From positions 403,230,130 to 403,294,129 of the forward strand of contig CM077668.1 of NCBI GenBank assembly GCA_039707655.1: a stretch of DNA of 64,000 nt, in the 5' to 3' direction. Shown in pieces: positions 36,180-46,490 of this stretch (its first letter is position 1; every line of letters begins with the position of its first letter). A program made the translations under genes and the position numbers. Under the pieces are notes generated by a model. That model did no database searches. It was not told the DNA's origin and saw nothing but the letters and a program-made list of their open reading frames with translations. Source of the stretch: Elymus sibiricus (Eukaryota > Streptophyta > Magnoliopsida > Poales > Poaceae).

Positions 36180-36685
36180 TTTTTTTTCAGTTTATAGAAA
36201 AGAGAAAATATCTAACATATTTCAAATGGGCCCCACTGATGTTGGTAATAATAAATTAAGTACTTTGTATCCTGTTTTGAGAAATGTTTTCTAGCCTAGT
36301 GGCTAGCGTCGCAGGCAGAAGCGCAGTAGGTCGTCGTTTTGATTCCCACCGGGTTCATTTCTCAACACAAATATCTTTTGTACTGTTTACTGACGGTGTG
36401 CACCCCACGGTCATAGAGATGCATAGTGGTGTTCCAGGCCTTTTTTTTTTTACCAATTTAGTATTAATTCAGCGTTTTTTCACAAAAATGTGATGCTCAA
36501 GACACAAACAGTGGGCTAGGTGCCACGCTGGCACGCCACGTGGGCACCGTCTACGGCTACAATCGGAAGTTGCACCTTATTTACACGGCGAGACAAGTTT
36601 GACCATCAGTTTCATGTATTTTTCAACTTTAGGCATCAAAGTGGTCATGATGTGCAACTTAATGTACTACCAATGTATTAGCCTC
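36180..36685. repeat. Mutator-like right inverted arm with tRNA-like module
   Basis: The uninterrupted copy of the inverted arm. It includes, on the plus strand at 36291-36353, TAGCCTAGTGGCTAGCG followed 45 nt later by TTTTGATTCCCACC. These resemble the A and B boxes of tRNA genes. The left arm has the counterpart on the minus strand at about 35332-35398. No cloverleaf acceptor stem was found, so this is not called a tRNA gene. Confidence 0.7.
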
Positions 36686-36694
36686 TAATAGATA

Positions 36695-38340
36695 TTTCAA
36701 CTTAAATTTCGGAATTTGAAGCTGAAGTAGATCTTTCTCAGGTGTGCTCTTCATGCTCGTCCTTGGACTAAGTAAATTCATTTCCTGACGCGCATGAAAT
36801 CGACCAGAATAATCTACTCCTACCGGACGGGGCAAAAATGCATTGGGAAACACGGTCTGGACTCCACCATGATGTTGACACACGAACACGTCACGTGTAC
36901 CCCCGACCCCGGGGGTGATGCACCGGAGCTCACGTCGAAGGAGACCCGACCGACAACGCGATATGCAAGACAGTCGGCAGGGTTTTTTGCAGATCCGAAA
37001 CCCCACATGCCCGGGAGGGACCCCGTCAGGGAGTGCGGCGGCTATGGGCTGCCCTGGGTCGATTCGCTCGCCCCTAGAGCCTCGGGATTCGCAGCTCTCA
37101 CACGAAGAACAGCGAAGAACGAGAGAAAAACGATGGAGGGATATAACGTAGATGAAAAAAATAGTATATGGATTTGTTTAATTGTGTGTTGTTTAATCGG
37201 CCGTCACCTCTCATCTATTTATGAGGCAGCTGGACTTCCTATACAAGAAAAGGACTCCAAATCCCGTCTAAATCTTTACAAAATTAACTGAACTCGGATT
37301 TGGGTAAGTCTGAGACAGCAGTTCGGGTTTTGAGTTTCACAGGTCACAAACGACCTCGGATGAAGATGAGCTCAAAAGAAAATTTAACCGTTTCGACGAG
37401 GCAAACAACTTTCATGTTGAACATTTTCTGATTAGAGGCCGTCTTAAATAACTTACGAGACCATCTTTGACTTCCAGTCGGACTCGGTCATGCATTTTTT
37501 TTGGCTGTCCGAGTCTTATAGCAACCTTGCAGGCCGTATACTATCTCAGATGATGATGACTCCAAAAACAAAGTTGACCGTTTTGACGATACGCACAACT
37601 TCTGTGTAGAGCACTTTTTCATCCGAGGCCATCTATATAATCTTTTCAGTCCATCTTCAGCTTCTGGTCGGATTAGCCTTGACAGTTTGCACTTGGCTGG
37701 CAAGCTTTTTGACGGCAAGCATTTCACGCCGGCAAGCTTTCCATGCCGGCAAGCTTTTAAATTGGCTGACAAGCTTTCACGCCGGCAAGCCTTTTCACTC
37801 GGCCGTCAAGCTTTCATGCCGGCAAGCTTTCCACACCGGCAAGCTTTCACGCCGGCAAGCTTTTCACGCCGGCAAGCTTGGCAAACTTTCATGCTCATGC
37901 CGGCAAGCTTTTCACTCGGCCAACAAGCTTTTCGCCGGCAAGCTTCATTCTGCCGGAAAAGACCGGATAAATCACGCGACCCATCAGACACCACCTAGGT
38001 GGGAGTCTGGTCCCTCGCGTCATTTTTTCACTCAGGACCGGTCCGCAGAGTGTTGCCTCTAACTTTTGCATACCAACTCGGATTGGGATGATTTTTATAT
38101 AAAAATCAACCGATTCGACGAGACGAAGACAATTTATGTAGATCATTTTTTCATATGAGGCCGTCTTGGGGGCGTAATCTCAGCCAAACAGTGGTCTGAA
38201 TATAAAATTTTAGAACTTTGAACACAGTTTCGGCTCCTAAGATGAGGTCGGATGGTGATGACGCAAACATCAAAGTTGCTCCATTCGATGATACAAAACT
38301 TTTCCATGTTGAAACCCCTTTCATTTGAGGCCATCTTAAT
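36695..38340 (-). repeat. Probable LTR fragment, family unknown
   Basis: The minus strand shows LTR-like organisation: a TCATAAATAGATG box (about 37211-37224), then a GC-rich leader toward 36800. The plus strand has several degenerate copies of an AACTTTCATGTTGAACA / GAGGCCGTCTTAA block (37400, 37600, 38130, 38320). No boundaries, primer site or target duplication could be fixed, so a solo or truncated LTR is only the best guess. Confidence 0.35.
37694..37945. repeat. Minisatellite with HindIII site in most units
   Basis: About 14 imperfect copies of CACGCCGGCAAGCTTT-like units, period 16-18 bp, with occasional longer units (ACTCGGCCGTCAAGCTTT) giving a 35-bp higher-order step. AAGCTT recurs in most units. 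Confidence 0.9.
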
Positions 38341-38656
38341 TGCGTTTCGTACCATGCCAAAATTTGGTGTCAACACATGAGTACAGCATCTCGTGGTGCA
38401 ATCTCCTGAGGCCGTGGAGACTCAGAGGCGTCCGTGTAGGCGACTTGAGCAGAGTGCCACCTCGACACCGTAGAAGCCTCGCCATCGAGCAGGAGCAAGT
38501 CAGGGGATTTTCGTCCACTCCACACTCCCCTCACGCTTCCGCTTCGTCCGCTCCACCCTCACCTCACGCTTGCCCCGCTCCTTCCAGCCGCCCGCGTGAG
38601 GTTTTTTTTTACGGAAAAGAAGTCTCATTTTTTATTTCGAGAAAGAACTCTCAAAG
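38341..38656. other. No gene recognised
   Basis: GC-richer stretch. An open frame (38340-38753 +) is Pro/Ser-rich and runs into the next transposon, so it is not credible as a gene. Confidence 0.4.
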
Positions 38657-38780
38657 GGGAGCTCCTATACAGCGCTTTAAGAGCCGATTCAGGCAACTGG
38701 CGCCCGCAGCCGCACCTGGTGGGCCGACCCAGAAACACGAAGCAAATTTATAGCGCGAAAACCCCCAAAAAAGTTACTAC

Positions 38781-38842
38781 CATGAGGATTCGAGCTCAGG
38801 GCGTCTCAATACAGTGCGCGTCGCCTATCCACTTGAGCTAAT
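38781..38842 (-). other. tRNA-like module in left arm
   Basis: The minus strand has TTAGCTCAAGTGGATAGG (A-box-like) and, about 40 nt later, GAGCTCGAATCC (B-box-like). No full cloverleaf was recognised. Confidence 0.45.
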
Positions 38843-38999
38843 AGGACCCAGCGAAAGATTACAACGCAAAGAACTTTAAGAACTTTTGACCCGTGCTATT
38901 TACATACATTTTTGAAAAACGTTATTTTTTTGGAAAAAATGTGAATAAAATTTTAAAGTTCACAGATATTTAAAAAACCCACGAATTAGGAGAAAGTTC

Positions 39000-39640
39000 A
39001 TGTATTCAAAAAAAGTTCATCGATTTTCAAAAAAGAAGTTCACAAATTCTTAAGTGAATGAAATTGCAGACAGTTCACAAATCTGTGACCAAGTTCACAA
39101 AAAGTTCCTTTTAAGAATAAGTGTAGACGCGCTTTTATATTGTAGATAAATTTTTAGGAAAACGTTTTTCAACAAAAATATGTGAATGAAATTTAAAAGT
39201 TCACGGATTTGAAACCAAAACACAAATTAAAAAAAGTTCATCGATTTTTGAAAACGTTCACAAATTTTGAAAAAAGGTTCATCAATTTTGAAAAAAGTTC
39301 ATCGGTTTTCGAAAAAGTTCATCGATTTTCAAAAAAAGTCCACAAATTTGAAAAAAGGTCATCAATTTTGAAAAAAGGTCATCGATTTTGTAAAAAAATC
39401 AATGATTCAAAAAGTTCATTCAATTTAAACAACGTTCATTGAATACGAAAAAATAATTAACCGGTTGGAACAAAGTTCATTGACTTTGAAAAAGTTCATC
39501 GATTCTTTTTTTTAAAAGGTGACAAATGAAAAAAGTTCATCCATTTTGGCAAAAGTTCGCAAATTTGAGTAAAAGTTCATGGATTGTAGAAAAAATGGTT
39601 CATCAATTTTAAAGAAAAAGTTCATGAATTTGTGAAGAAT
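39000..39640. repeat. AT-rich tandem array (AAAAAGTTCATCGATTTTGA units)
   Basis: Some twenty degenerate copies of a 20-24 bp unit around GTTCATCGATTTTGAAAAA. They fill the core of the Mutator-like element. Confidence 0.85.
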
Positions 39641-39769
39641 TCGCGTATTAATGAAAAAGGAAAAGAAAAACTAAAAGAAAAAGGGAAATGGAATAAAAAA
39701 CGTCCGGAAAAAAACCAGGAACTGAGGAAGGAATAAAAAGCGAAAAAGGCATGTGTTTCACAATGAGTT

Positions 39770-39832
39770 CGTTAGCGCAGTGGTTGGTTCCCTTTGTTCC
39801 AACACTGGTCGCGATTTCGAATCTGATCGCCA
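39770..39832 (+). other. tRNA-like module in right arm
   Basis: GTTAGCGCAGTGGTTGG (A-box-like) followed by GATTTCGAATCTG (B-box-like), mirror-placed relative to the left-arm module. Confidence 0.45.
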
Positions 39833-39948
39833 CCACATTTTTTGGATGCTTAGACGGGCCGGTCCAGGTAAGAGCGTCTTCAGCGCCAGTTAACAAAATG
39901 CACGTTAACGGGCACCCAAGGCGCGGAATAGGAAATGCCCTCTCAAAG

Positions 39949-40397
39949 AGTTATGTACGGTTAGAATTTGCAAATTAACCTGGGCCAAGCCCAGAACAGA
40001 GATGGGCCAACCCAAACTTGTTGCAAGAGTATTCTTTGCTTGAGAAAAGACCAACGACATGTTGGAGATGGTCTTTTTTTTGCAGGGCATGCTGGAGATG
40101 GTCTTGCAACGCCAAGAGAGGAAAATGAACAAGCTCTTGTGGCTTTACAATGGTTGTCGGCTGGGAGCTCTCGATCCGTCCAAGGAGCATCTTGCTTGTC
40201 AACAAGGGGCTAAACTGCCTCATTTCATCGCCAGCCAAACTAAAACAAAGAAACAGGAATTACCACCGGGTAATTAAGAAGCCCTAAGATAATCTATAAA
40301 AAAGAAGACCTCGATAAAAGGACAAATCAGATCTTTTCATTAAATAAACAGAGACAAGAGGCAGCTAGATTGCACACAACTTATAACTAATTAAGAA
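39949..40397. other. No gene recognised
   Basis: Contains a short repeat of ATGTTGGAGATGGTCTT / ATGCTGGAGATGGTCTT near 40058-40105. Open frames on both strands are under 90 codons with no motif. Confidence 0.5.
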
Positions 40398-40553
40398 CAG
40401 TGGCGAAGCTAGCGTCGTCTTACGCCTATGCCTAAGCCAGCTTGAGTGATGCACCTCGGATGATTTTGAGTATTTTGTAAGAAAGAATGGCAAAGGCTAT
40501 TATTACTACCTAGGGCTATAGCCCCAATTGTTATTGGCCTGTCTTCGCCACTG
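40398..40553. mobile_element. hAT-type MITE 2 (156 bp)
   Basis: Ends CAGTGGCGAAG and CTTCGCCACTG (inverted) with a perfect 8-bp target duplication ATTAAGAA (40390-40397, 40554-40561). Related ends to MITE 1 but a different interior. Confidence 0.95.
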
Positions 40554-40741
40554 ATTAAGAAGACCATTCTTCAATTCAAGAAAACAGAGACATGAGTCAC
40601 AGCAATTGCCAAACATTTCAAACCGATGGCCTAGATGACATGTAATTTTTAGCATCAACGCTCACGGTAACCATTTCAGCCCAAAAGGATGGGCAAGGAA
40701 GATCATCCACGTTTTTTATGAGGAAAGGAAGATCATCCTCT

Positions 40742-41444
40742 TTTTTTCTTCTTTTTTTGCGGGAAAATTTCCGATCTATTCATTATCAATCATGGCAGTA
40801 CAATGAACACAAATAATAATAAAAAATACATCCAGATTTCGTAGGCGACCTAGCTACGACTACAAGCATTGAAACAAGCCGAAGGCATACCGCCGTCATC
40901 ACTCCGCCGTCATTACTCCTCCTTCGCCGGGGCCGGGCAAAACTTGTATTAGACAGTCGAAAAGTCGCCTTGCTAAGGCCCCATAGGACCATCGCACCAG
41001 AACAACAACCTTCACTGATGAAGAGAAGCGTAGATCGGAAGAATCCAACCTTAAGATACACCAACAACGTACACAAACGAAGACCGGATCCGAGCGGATC
41101 CACCACTGACAACCACTGACTGAATCATGCGAGATACGCAAGAGACACACCTCCACACACCCTTCGACGATGCTAGTCGCACCGCCAGGATGGGGGCTAG
41201 GCGTGGAGAACCTTATTCCATCTCTAGGGAGCAGCCGCCGCCTCGTCTTCCTGAGCAGGACACAAACCCTAAACGGACACAACAAACATTCAAAAACGGA
41301 AGAGGAGCCCTCCCATCGGCAAGGGCCGAGATCCACCGCGCCTCCATGGCCTAAGGCCATCGGTAACAAGGTAGACCTGTGGCGCCGCCAGCAGGAGGCG
41401 AGAAATCCTATTCGCCTTGGACTCACGAGAGCACAAGCGAGGGG
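40742..41444 (-). mobile_element. Non-LTR retroposon with A-tail (no RT)
   Basis: Read on minus, a GC-rich body (TAGGGTTTGTGTCCTGCTCAG, CAAGTTTTGCCCGGCCCCGG) becomes AT-rich and ends GGAAATTTTCCCGC followed by an A-rich tail (about 40742-40760). This organisation and sequence are those of an abundant Triticeae retroposon type related to LINE 3' ends. Its 5' end is cut by the LTR at 41445. The target duplication was not found. Confidence 0.55.
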
Positions 41445-42620
41445 TGCTACTTGTGAGCTGCGTTGGAATTTTCCCCGAAGAGGAGGGGAGATGCAGTAAA
41501 GTAGAGATAAGTATTACCCTCAGTTAAGAACCAAGGTTATCAGTCCAGTAGGAGAACCTAACACCCCCAGTGAACAACACCTGCACACACAAAAGAAAAT
41601 ACTTGCACCTAACGCGAACATGGGGGTTGTCAATCCCCTCGGCGGTTACTTGCAAGGATCAAATCTTGTAGTGGTAGATAGATAAATTATAAAGATAAAA
41701 TAAAATAGAAAAAGTGCAGCAAAGTATTTTTGCATTTTATATATGATAGATGAATGACCCGGGGGGCATAGTTTTCACTAGAGGCTTCTCTCTCGAACGC
41801 ATAGCATACGGTGGGTAAACAAATTACTGTTGGGCAATTGATAGAAAAACGCATAGTTATGACGATATTTAAGGCAATGATCATGTATATAGGCATCACG
41901 TCCGAGACAAGTAGACCGACTCCTGCCTGCATCTACTACTATTACTCCACCCATCGACCGCTATCTAGCATGCATCTAGGGTATTAAGTTAATGAAAACA
42001 GAGTAATGCCTTAAGCAAGATGACATGATGTACACAAAGTAAACTCAATCAATATGAATAAACCCCGCCGTTTTCCCCTTAATGGAAACAATGCAAATAC
42101 GTGTCTTGTCCCCTACTTTGTCACTGGGATACAGAACACCGCAAGATTAAACCCATTACAAAGCACCTCTCCCATTGCAAGATAAACCAATCTAGTTGGC
42201 GAACCAAACGGATAGACCGAAGAGAAATACAAAGCTATAACAATCATGCATAAAAGAATTAGGAGGAAATAATTACTTCTCATAAATATTCAGATCATAA
42301 ACCCCACAATTCATTGGATCCCAACAAACACATCGCAAAAGAAGATTACATCGGATAGAACTCCAAGAAGATCGAGGAGAACATGGTATTGAAGATCAAA
42401 GAGAGAGAAGAAGCCATATAGCTACTAGCCATGGACCCGTAGGTCTGATGTGAACTACTCACGCATCATCGGAGGGGCAGTAAGGTTGATGTAGAAGCCC
42501 TCCGTGATCGATTCCCCCTCCGGCAGATCGCCGGAAAAGGCCTCCAGATGGGATCACGGAAGAACAGAGACTTGCGGCGACGGAAAAGTTTCTTTGGGTC
42601 TCTGCCGTAATTTCTTTACT
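41445..42620 (-). repeat. Truncated LTR of a Triticeae Gypsy element
   Basis: It begins (LTR 3' end on minus) TGCTACTTGTGAGCTGCGTTGG, then AGTATTACCCTCAGTTAAGAAC. Characteristic later blocks include GGTGGGTAAACAAATTACTG and CAAGTAGACCGACTCCTGCC. A diverged second copy starts at 63278. The expected start of the LTR (TGATACG type) is missing, so it is truncated near 42600. The source family is not named with confidence. Confidence 0.7.
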
Positions 42621-42754
42621 GTATAGTCTAGGTTTGTTCTTAAGCCATATGTTGTAATTTAGGCCGCAAGCTTCAATGGCCCAATACGTTATCGGTGCCG
42701 CAAGTTTCTATGACCCCCAAAAAACGAAAGCACTAGATAGTTTTGCTTTCACTG
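42621..42754. other. Unassigned junction DNA
   Basis: Short stretch between the truncated LTR and the LINE. Nothing recognised. Confidence 0.4.
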
Positions 42755-43635
42755 ACAGGAAGTAGAAGAATAAGAGGCACAATGTCTTCCAAAGCTTAGT
42801 GCGCATCAAGGTTGGTTCTGGTGCTACGGTGAGGTTTTGGACGGATCGATGGATCGTGGGTTTTGCTGTCCGGTACATTGCCCCTTTGATCAGGGCAAAA
42901 GTGAAGCCTCAATTCAAAGATACCAAGACTGTTCAATCGGGGTTGACTAATTTCAGATGGGTTTCAGACTTGGAGCCGCTGTGCTTGCCTTCGGAACAAA
43001 TGCAATTTAACCATCTATGGAGGCTTATTTACAGTCTTCCCTGAGACCCCGAGGCTACAGACAAGTACATCTGGCCAAGGACTACTTCTGGTGTTTATTC
43101 TGTTAAATCCGTTTATTCTATGATGTGTCAAGGCCTAACAAGATTCCCCGCTGCCTGCTGCATTTGGAAATGTTGGGCTCCTCTAAAATTCAAGATTTTT
43201 CTCTGGCTCGCGTTGCATCATCGCCTTTGGACTTCTGATAGGAGGGTGAGGCACGGTCTGGATGAGGTTGTGGCCACATGTTACCCTTGTCTGCAGGAGC
43301 ATGACACCGTGGAGCACATACTAATCCAATGTGTGTTCGCTCGAGAGACTTGGTATTGTTGCCTGGCTGCGCTGCATGGCAGCATCCCATGTCCTTCGAA
43401 TCAAGACCTACTTGGGGAGTGGTGGATCCAGATAAGAGGAAGATTTCCTTCGAGAGACGGACATGGTTTCGACTCTCTGGTAATTACCTGGAATGTTTGG
43501 AAGCAGCGTAATGCCAGAGTTTTTGGTAACGTCAGGGAATAGTTGACTGCCAGAATTGATGGATCGCATCTTGTCGGAACTGGAGGATTGGGAACTAGCA
43601 GGAGCTGGAGTTTTACAACACTTTTTTGAGAGATC
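42755..43635 (+). pseudogene. LINE ORF2 C-terminus (zf-RVT region), 5'-truncated
   Basis: The plus-strand frame reads LVRIKVGSGATVRFWTDRW, meets an in-frame TGA at 43042-43044, then continues with the zinc-binding region that follows RT in plant L1 LINEs: WKCWAPLKFKIFLWLALHH, then ATCYPCLQEHDTVEHIL and CVFARETWYCC. The spaced Cys/His residues are intact. Ends at 43540 with TAG. The LINE 3' tail is separated by the Copia insertion and resumes at 60264. 5' truncation is usual for LINE copies. Confidence 0.88.
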
Positions 43636-43886
43636 TGTGCGATGGCGGAAACGTCTTACCCGATGTGGGCGACGCATGCGTGTTAATATAGTAGGGGCGC
43701 ACCTCCATGTACATCGCATACAAAGTTGTTGGAGATTACATCTTGGAGAGAAAGAAAGAGATAAGTTGGTTCAACAAGATAGAGATAAACCCTAACTGCC
43801 TAGCCTATCTCAACAAGGACTCCTAGGCCGGTACTCCAACACATCCTGGCGCATATTATGTGAGGTGCGGTCATGTATGTTTGACA
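43636..43886 (-). repeat. Copia 3' LTR (251 bp)
   Basis: Starts TGTGCGATGG, ends GTATGTTTGACA. Next to it inside, minus-strand TTAAGGGAGGG (43887-43897) is the polypurine tract. Confidence 0.94.
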
Positions 43887-43897
43887 CCCTCCCTTAA

Positions 43898-46490
43898 TCA
43901 CAACTTCATCAAGTTGAGATTATGTTTGAATTCTTCAAAACTTTTGACAGGCAAAGCTTTTGTGAATCCATCTGCAATTTGATCTCTGGAATGCACAAAC
44001 CGAATGTCAAGTTGCTTCTGAGCAACTCTTTCTCTGACAAAGTGAAAATCAATCTCTATATGCTTTGTCCTGGCATGAAAAACTGGATTTGCAGAGAGAT
44101 TGGTAGCACCAAAATTATCACACCACAAGCAAGGGGCTTGTGTACTTTTCACACCAAGCTCCTTTAACATGGATTGAACCCATATAATTTCAGCGGTGGC
44201 ATTTGCTAATGCCTTGTACTCTGCCTCAGTGCTTGACCTGGAAATAGTAGCCTGTTTGCGTGCACACCATGATATCAAGTTAGGTCCAAAAAGACCGCAA
44301 AACCACCAGTTGAGCGCCTGTCATCCAGACATCCTGCCCAATCAGAGTTAGAGAAAGCATTGACAAGAGTAGAAGGTGATTTGCTGAAATTTAGGCCAAT
44401 GCTTCAAGGTATTTTTGACATATCTAACTATGCGTTTGGCAGCAGTCAAATGAACAGTAGTGGGTGCATGAAGAAACTGGCATACTTTGTTAACAGCAAA
44501 AGAAATATCAGGTCTGGTAAGGTTAAGATACTGAAGTGCCCCTACCAAACTCCTGTATTTTGTGCTGTCCTCTTGATTCAAGAGTTTTCCCTCTGTGAGA
44601 GATAATTTTTCTGAGCTGGATAACGGAGTGGGTGTAGGTTTACAATGTTGCAAGCTAGCCTTTTTTACCAGATCAGTTGCATACTTTTCCTGGGAGAGAT
44701 GAAGTCCATCTTTGTGTTTATTCACTTCAATCCCAAGGAAATAATGCAAGTCTCCAAGGTCCTTTAGAGCAAAATCTGCACTCAAGTCTTTCAACAGTCC
44801 TGTGATTGCTTCATTAGATGAGCTTGTCACAATGATGTCATCAACATATATTAGAACAAATATGCATGTGTTGGACTTGTTATAAATGAACAATGAGGTG
44901 TCAGACTTAGAGGAAACAAAACTAAGTGTATGCATTTTGTGACAGAGACGAGAGTACCATGCCCTTGGATCTTGCTTCAACCCATATAGTGCCTTGTCAA
45001 GTTTACACATATGAGAGGGAGCACTTTTACTTTCAAACCCAGGAGGTTGTTTCATGTACACTTCCTCTTCCAGAACACCATGAAGAAACGCATTCTGCAC
45101 ATCTAGCTGTCTGAGACTCCAGCCCCTGGAAATAGCAATAGACAAAACAAGACGGATGGTTGCAGCCTTTACAACTGGACTATAGGTGTCCTCATAATCT
45201 ATGCCGTATCGTTGTTTAAAACCTTTTGCAACAAGCCTAACCTTGTAACGGTCAATGGTTCCATCAGATTTTCTTTTAATCCTGAATACCCACTTGCAGT
45301 CAATTAAATTTTTACCTTGCCGCTGAGGAACCAAATGCCATGTTTTATTTTTCTTTAGTGCCATGTACTCCTCATTCATGGCTTTCTTCCATTTTTCATC
45401 ACCAAGTGCTTCTTCAAGTGTATGTGGTTCACCTGGTTCACCTGTAGAACAAATCATACCGTATTTGGTTATATGTTTGTAATTAACATGATGTATTACC
45501 CCTTGTTGTAAGCGTGTACGCCGTGGCGATGGAGCAGTCGGATTTGCGGCCACAGAGGATCCCGTGGGCTGAATAGGAGTTTCTACCGCAGCTGATCCCG
45601 AGGAGGATTCACGGGCAGCAGCAGCAGTTTCCGCCCCGCTCGGATCTTCTGTGGCAAATGACACCGGCAAGGCTCCTGCAGAGGCCGCAGAGGATCCCGA
45701 CCGAGGGGCCGGCTCATGATTTGCCACATGATGGCGAATCAGCGCCTGGCCGAACGCCTGTCGGGTGAGTGGGCGCGCATGGAGCGGCGCTGGATCCCGC
45801 GCCGGATCCTGACCCCATACCGGCCGGGTGGATGAAGGGGCGCCGCTTGTAACATAGCGGATGGTCGCCGAACCGCACGCCGCCCGGGCCAGCAGCAAGT
45901 TGATGCGTGGCAAGTGGCGATTGGCGCGGAGGTGGAGACGTGCCGTGGCTAGTTCAAGACGACCACGTGTCACGCTCCGGGTCGGGGGCAACCGTGCGGG
46001 CGGCTGGCGCACCTGGCGCGTCTGCAGCCGCGGATCCGAAGGAGATCTGGCGCATTGCTGTTGGACGGAGCCCGAGGAGGATCTGCCCCCAATCTCGGGA
46101 CACATCAAACATGGCTCCAGTGAAGCGTTTTTTCCACCGTTGTCAATATTTTCGACGCTGTTTTCTCCTGTATCATCACAAGACTCGTGCATGCCATTAG
46201 TAATAGGATTAGTCAACAATTGATCATCACTATTAGTTCCCCCTTGATCAATACCGGTGAGATGAGAGGGTAAAACAAGGATTTCTTTTTGAAGAAGGGC
46301 ACTGGCATTAGGATGAAGATCAGCGAAGGGAAATTTGGTTTCTTTGAAGACAACATCACGAGAGATGTAGACACGACTAGTGGAGACATCTTGGCATTTA
46401 ACACCTTTATGTTGAGCGCTATACCCTAGGAACACACACTGTTTTGAGCGAACATGAGCTTGCGATTGTTGTATGGGCGAAGATTGGGCC
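43898..46490 (-). pseudogene. Copia pol: reverse transcriptase and RNase H
   Basis: RT covers about 45470-44350: [38 protein letters not shown], catalytic box [21 protein letters not shown]. Copia RNase H at 44278-43898 has [31 protein letters not shown] and [10 protein letters not shown]. Between them (about 44345-44285) the frame shifts twice, though [13 protein letters not shown] can still be read. RT copies the element RNA and RNase H degrades it. The 5' part of this stretch ([15 protein letters not shown]) is the integrase C-terminal tail, joined through a frameshift near 46445-46490. A Pro/Ala/Arg-rich linker (about 45560-46150) precedes RT. Non-functional. Confidence 0.88.

Larger units (their letters stand above)
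33081..36685. mobile_element. Mutator-like element with ~0.5-kb inverted ends, itself interrupted
   Basis: It starts GAGGCAAATACACTGG and ends with the near-complement (CCAATGTATTAGCCTC), flanked by a perfect 9-bp target duplication TAATAGATA (33072-33080, 36686-36694), the Mutator hallmark. The right inverted arm (about 36180-36685) matches the left arm in two pieces, 33081-33374 and about 35328-35560, separated by a 1.94-kb insertion. No MURA transposase is visible, so it is non-autonomous. The AT-rich core (35560-36180) holds no gene. Confidence 0.87.
38657..39939. mobile_element. Second Mutator-like element (1283 bp)
   Basis: Starts GGGAGCTCCTATACAGCGC and ends with a near-complement (GCGCGGAATAGGAAATGCC), flanked by a perfect 9-bp target duplication CTCTCAAAG (38648-38656 and 39940-39948). 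The inverted arms of about 230 bp are diverged. No transposase. The centre is an AT-rich tandem array. Each arm carries a tRNA-like module. Confidence 0.85.

Noticed and set aside
36291..36353. Possible tRNA gene
   Set aside because: A- and B-box-like words are present but no acceptor stem or anticodon loop could be formed by hand.
37694..37945. Regularly spaced repeats resembling a CRISPR array
   Set aside because: Units are 16-18 bp with no unique spacers, in a plant genome; a minisatellite explains them.
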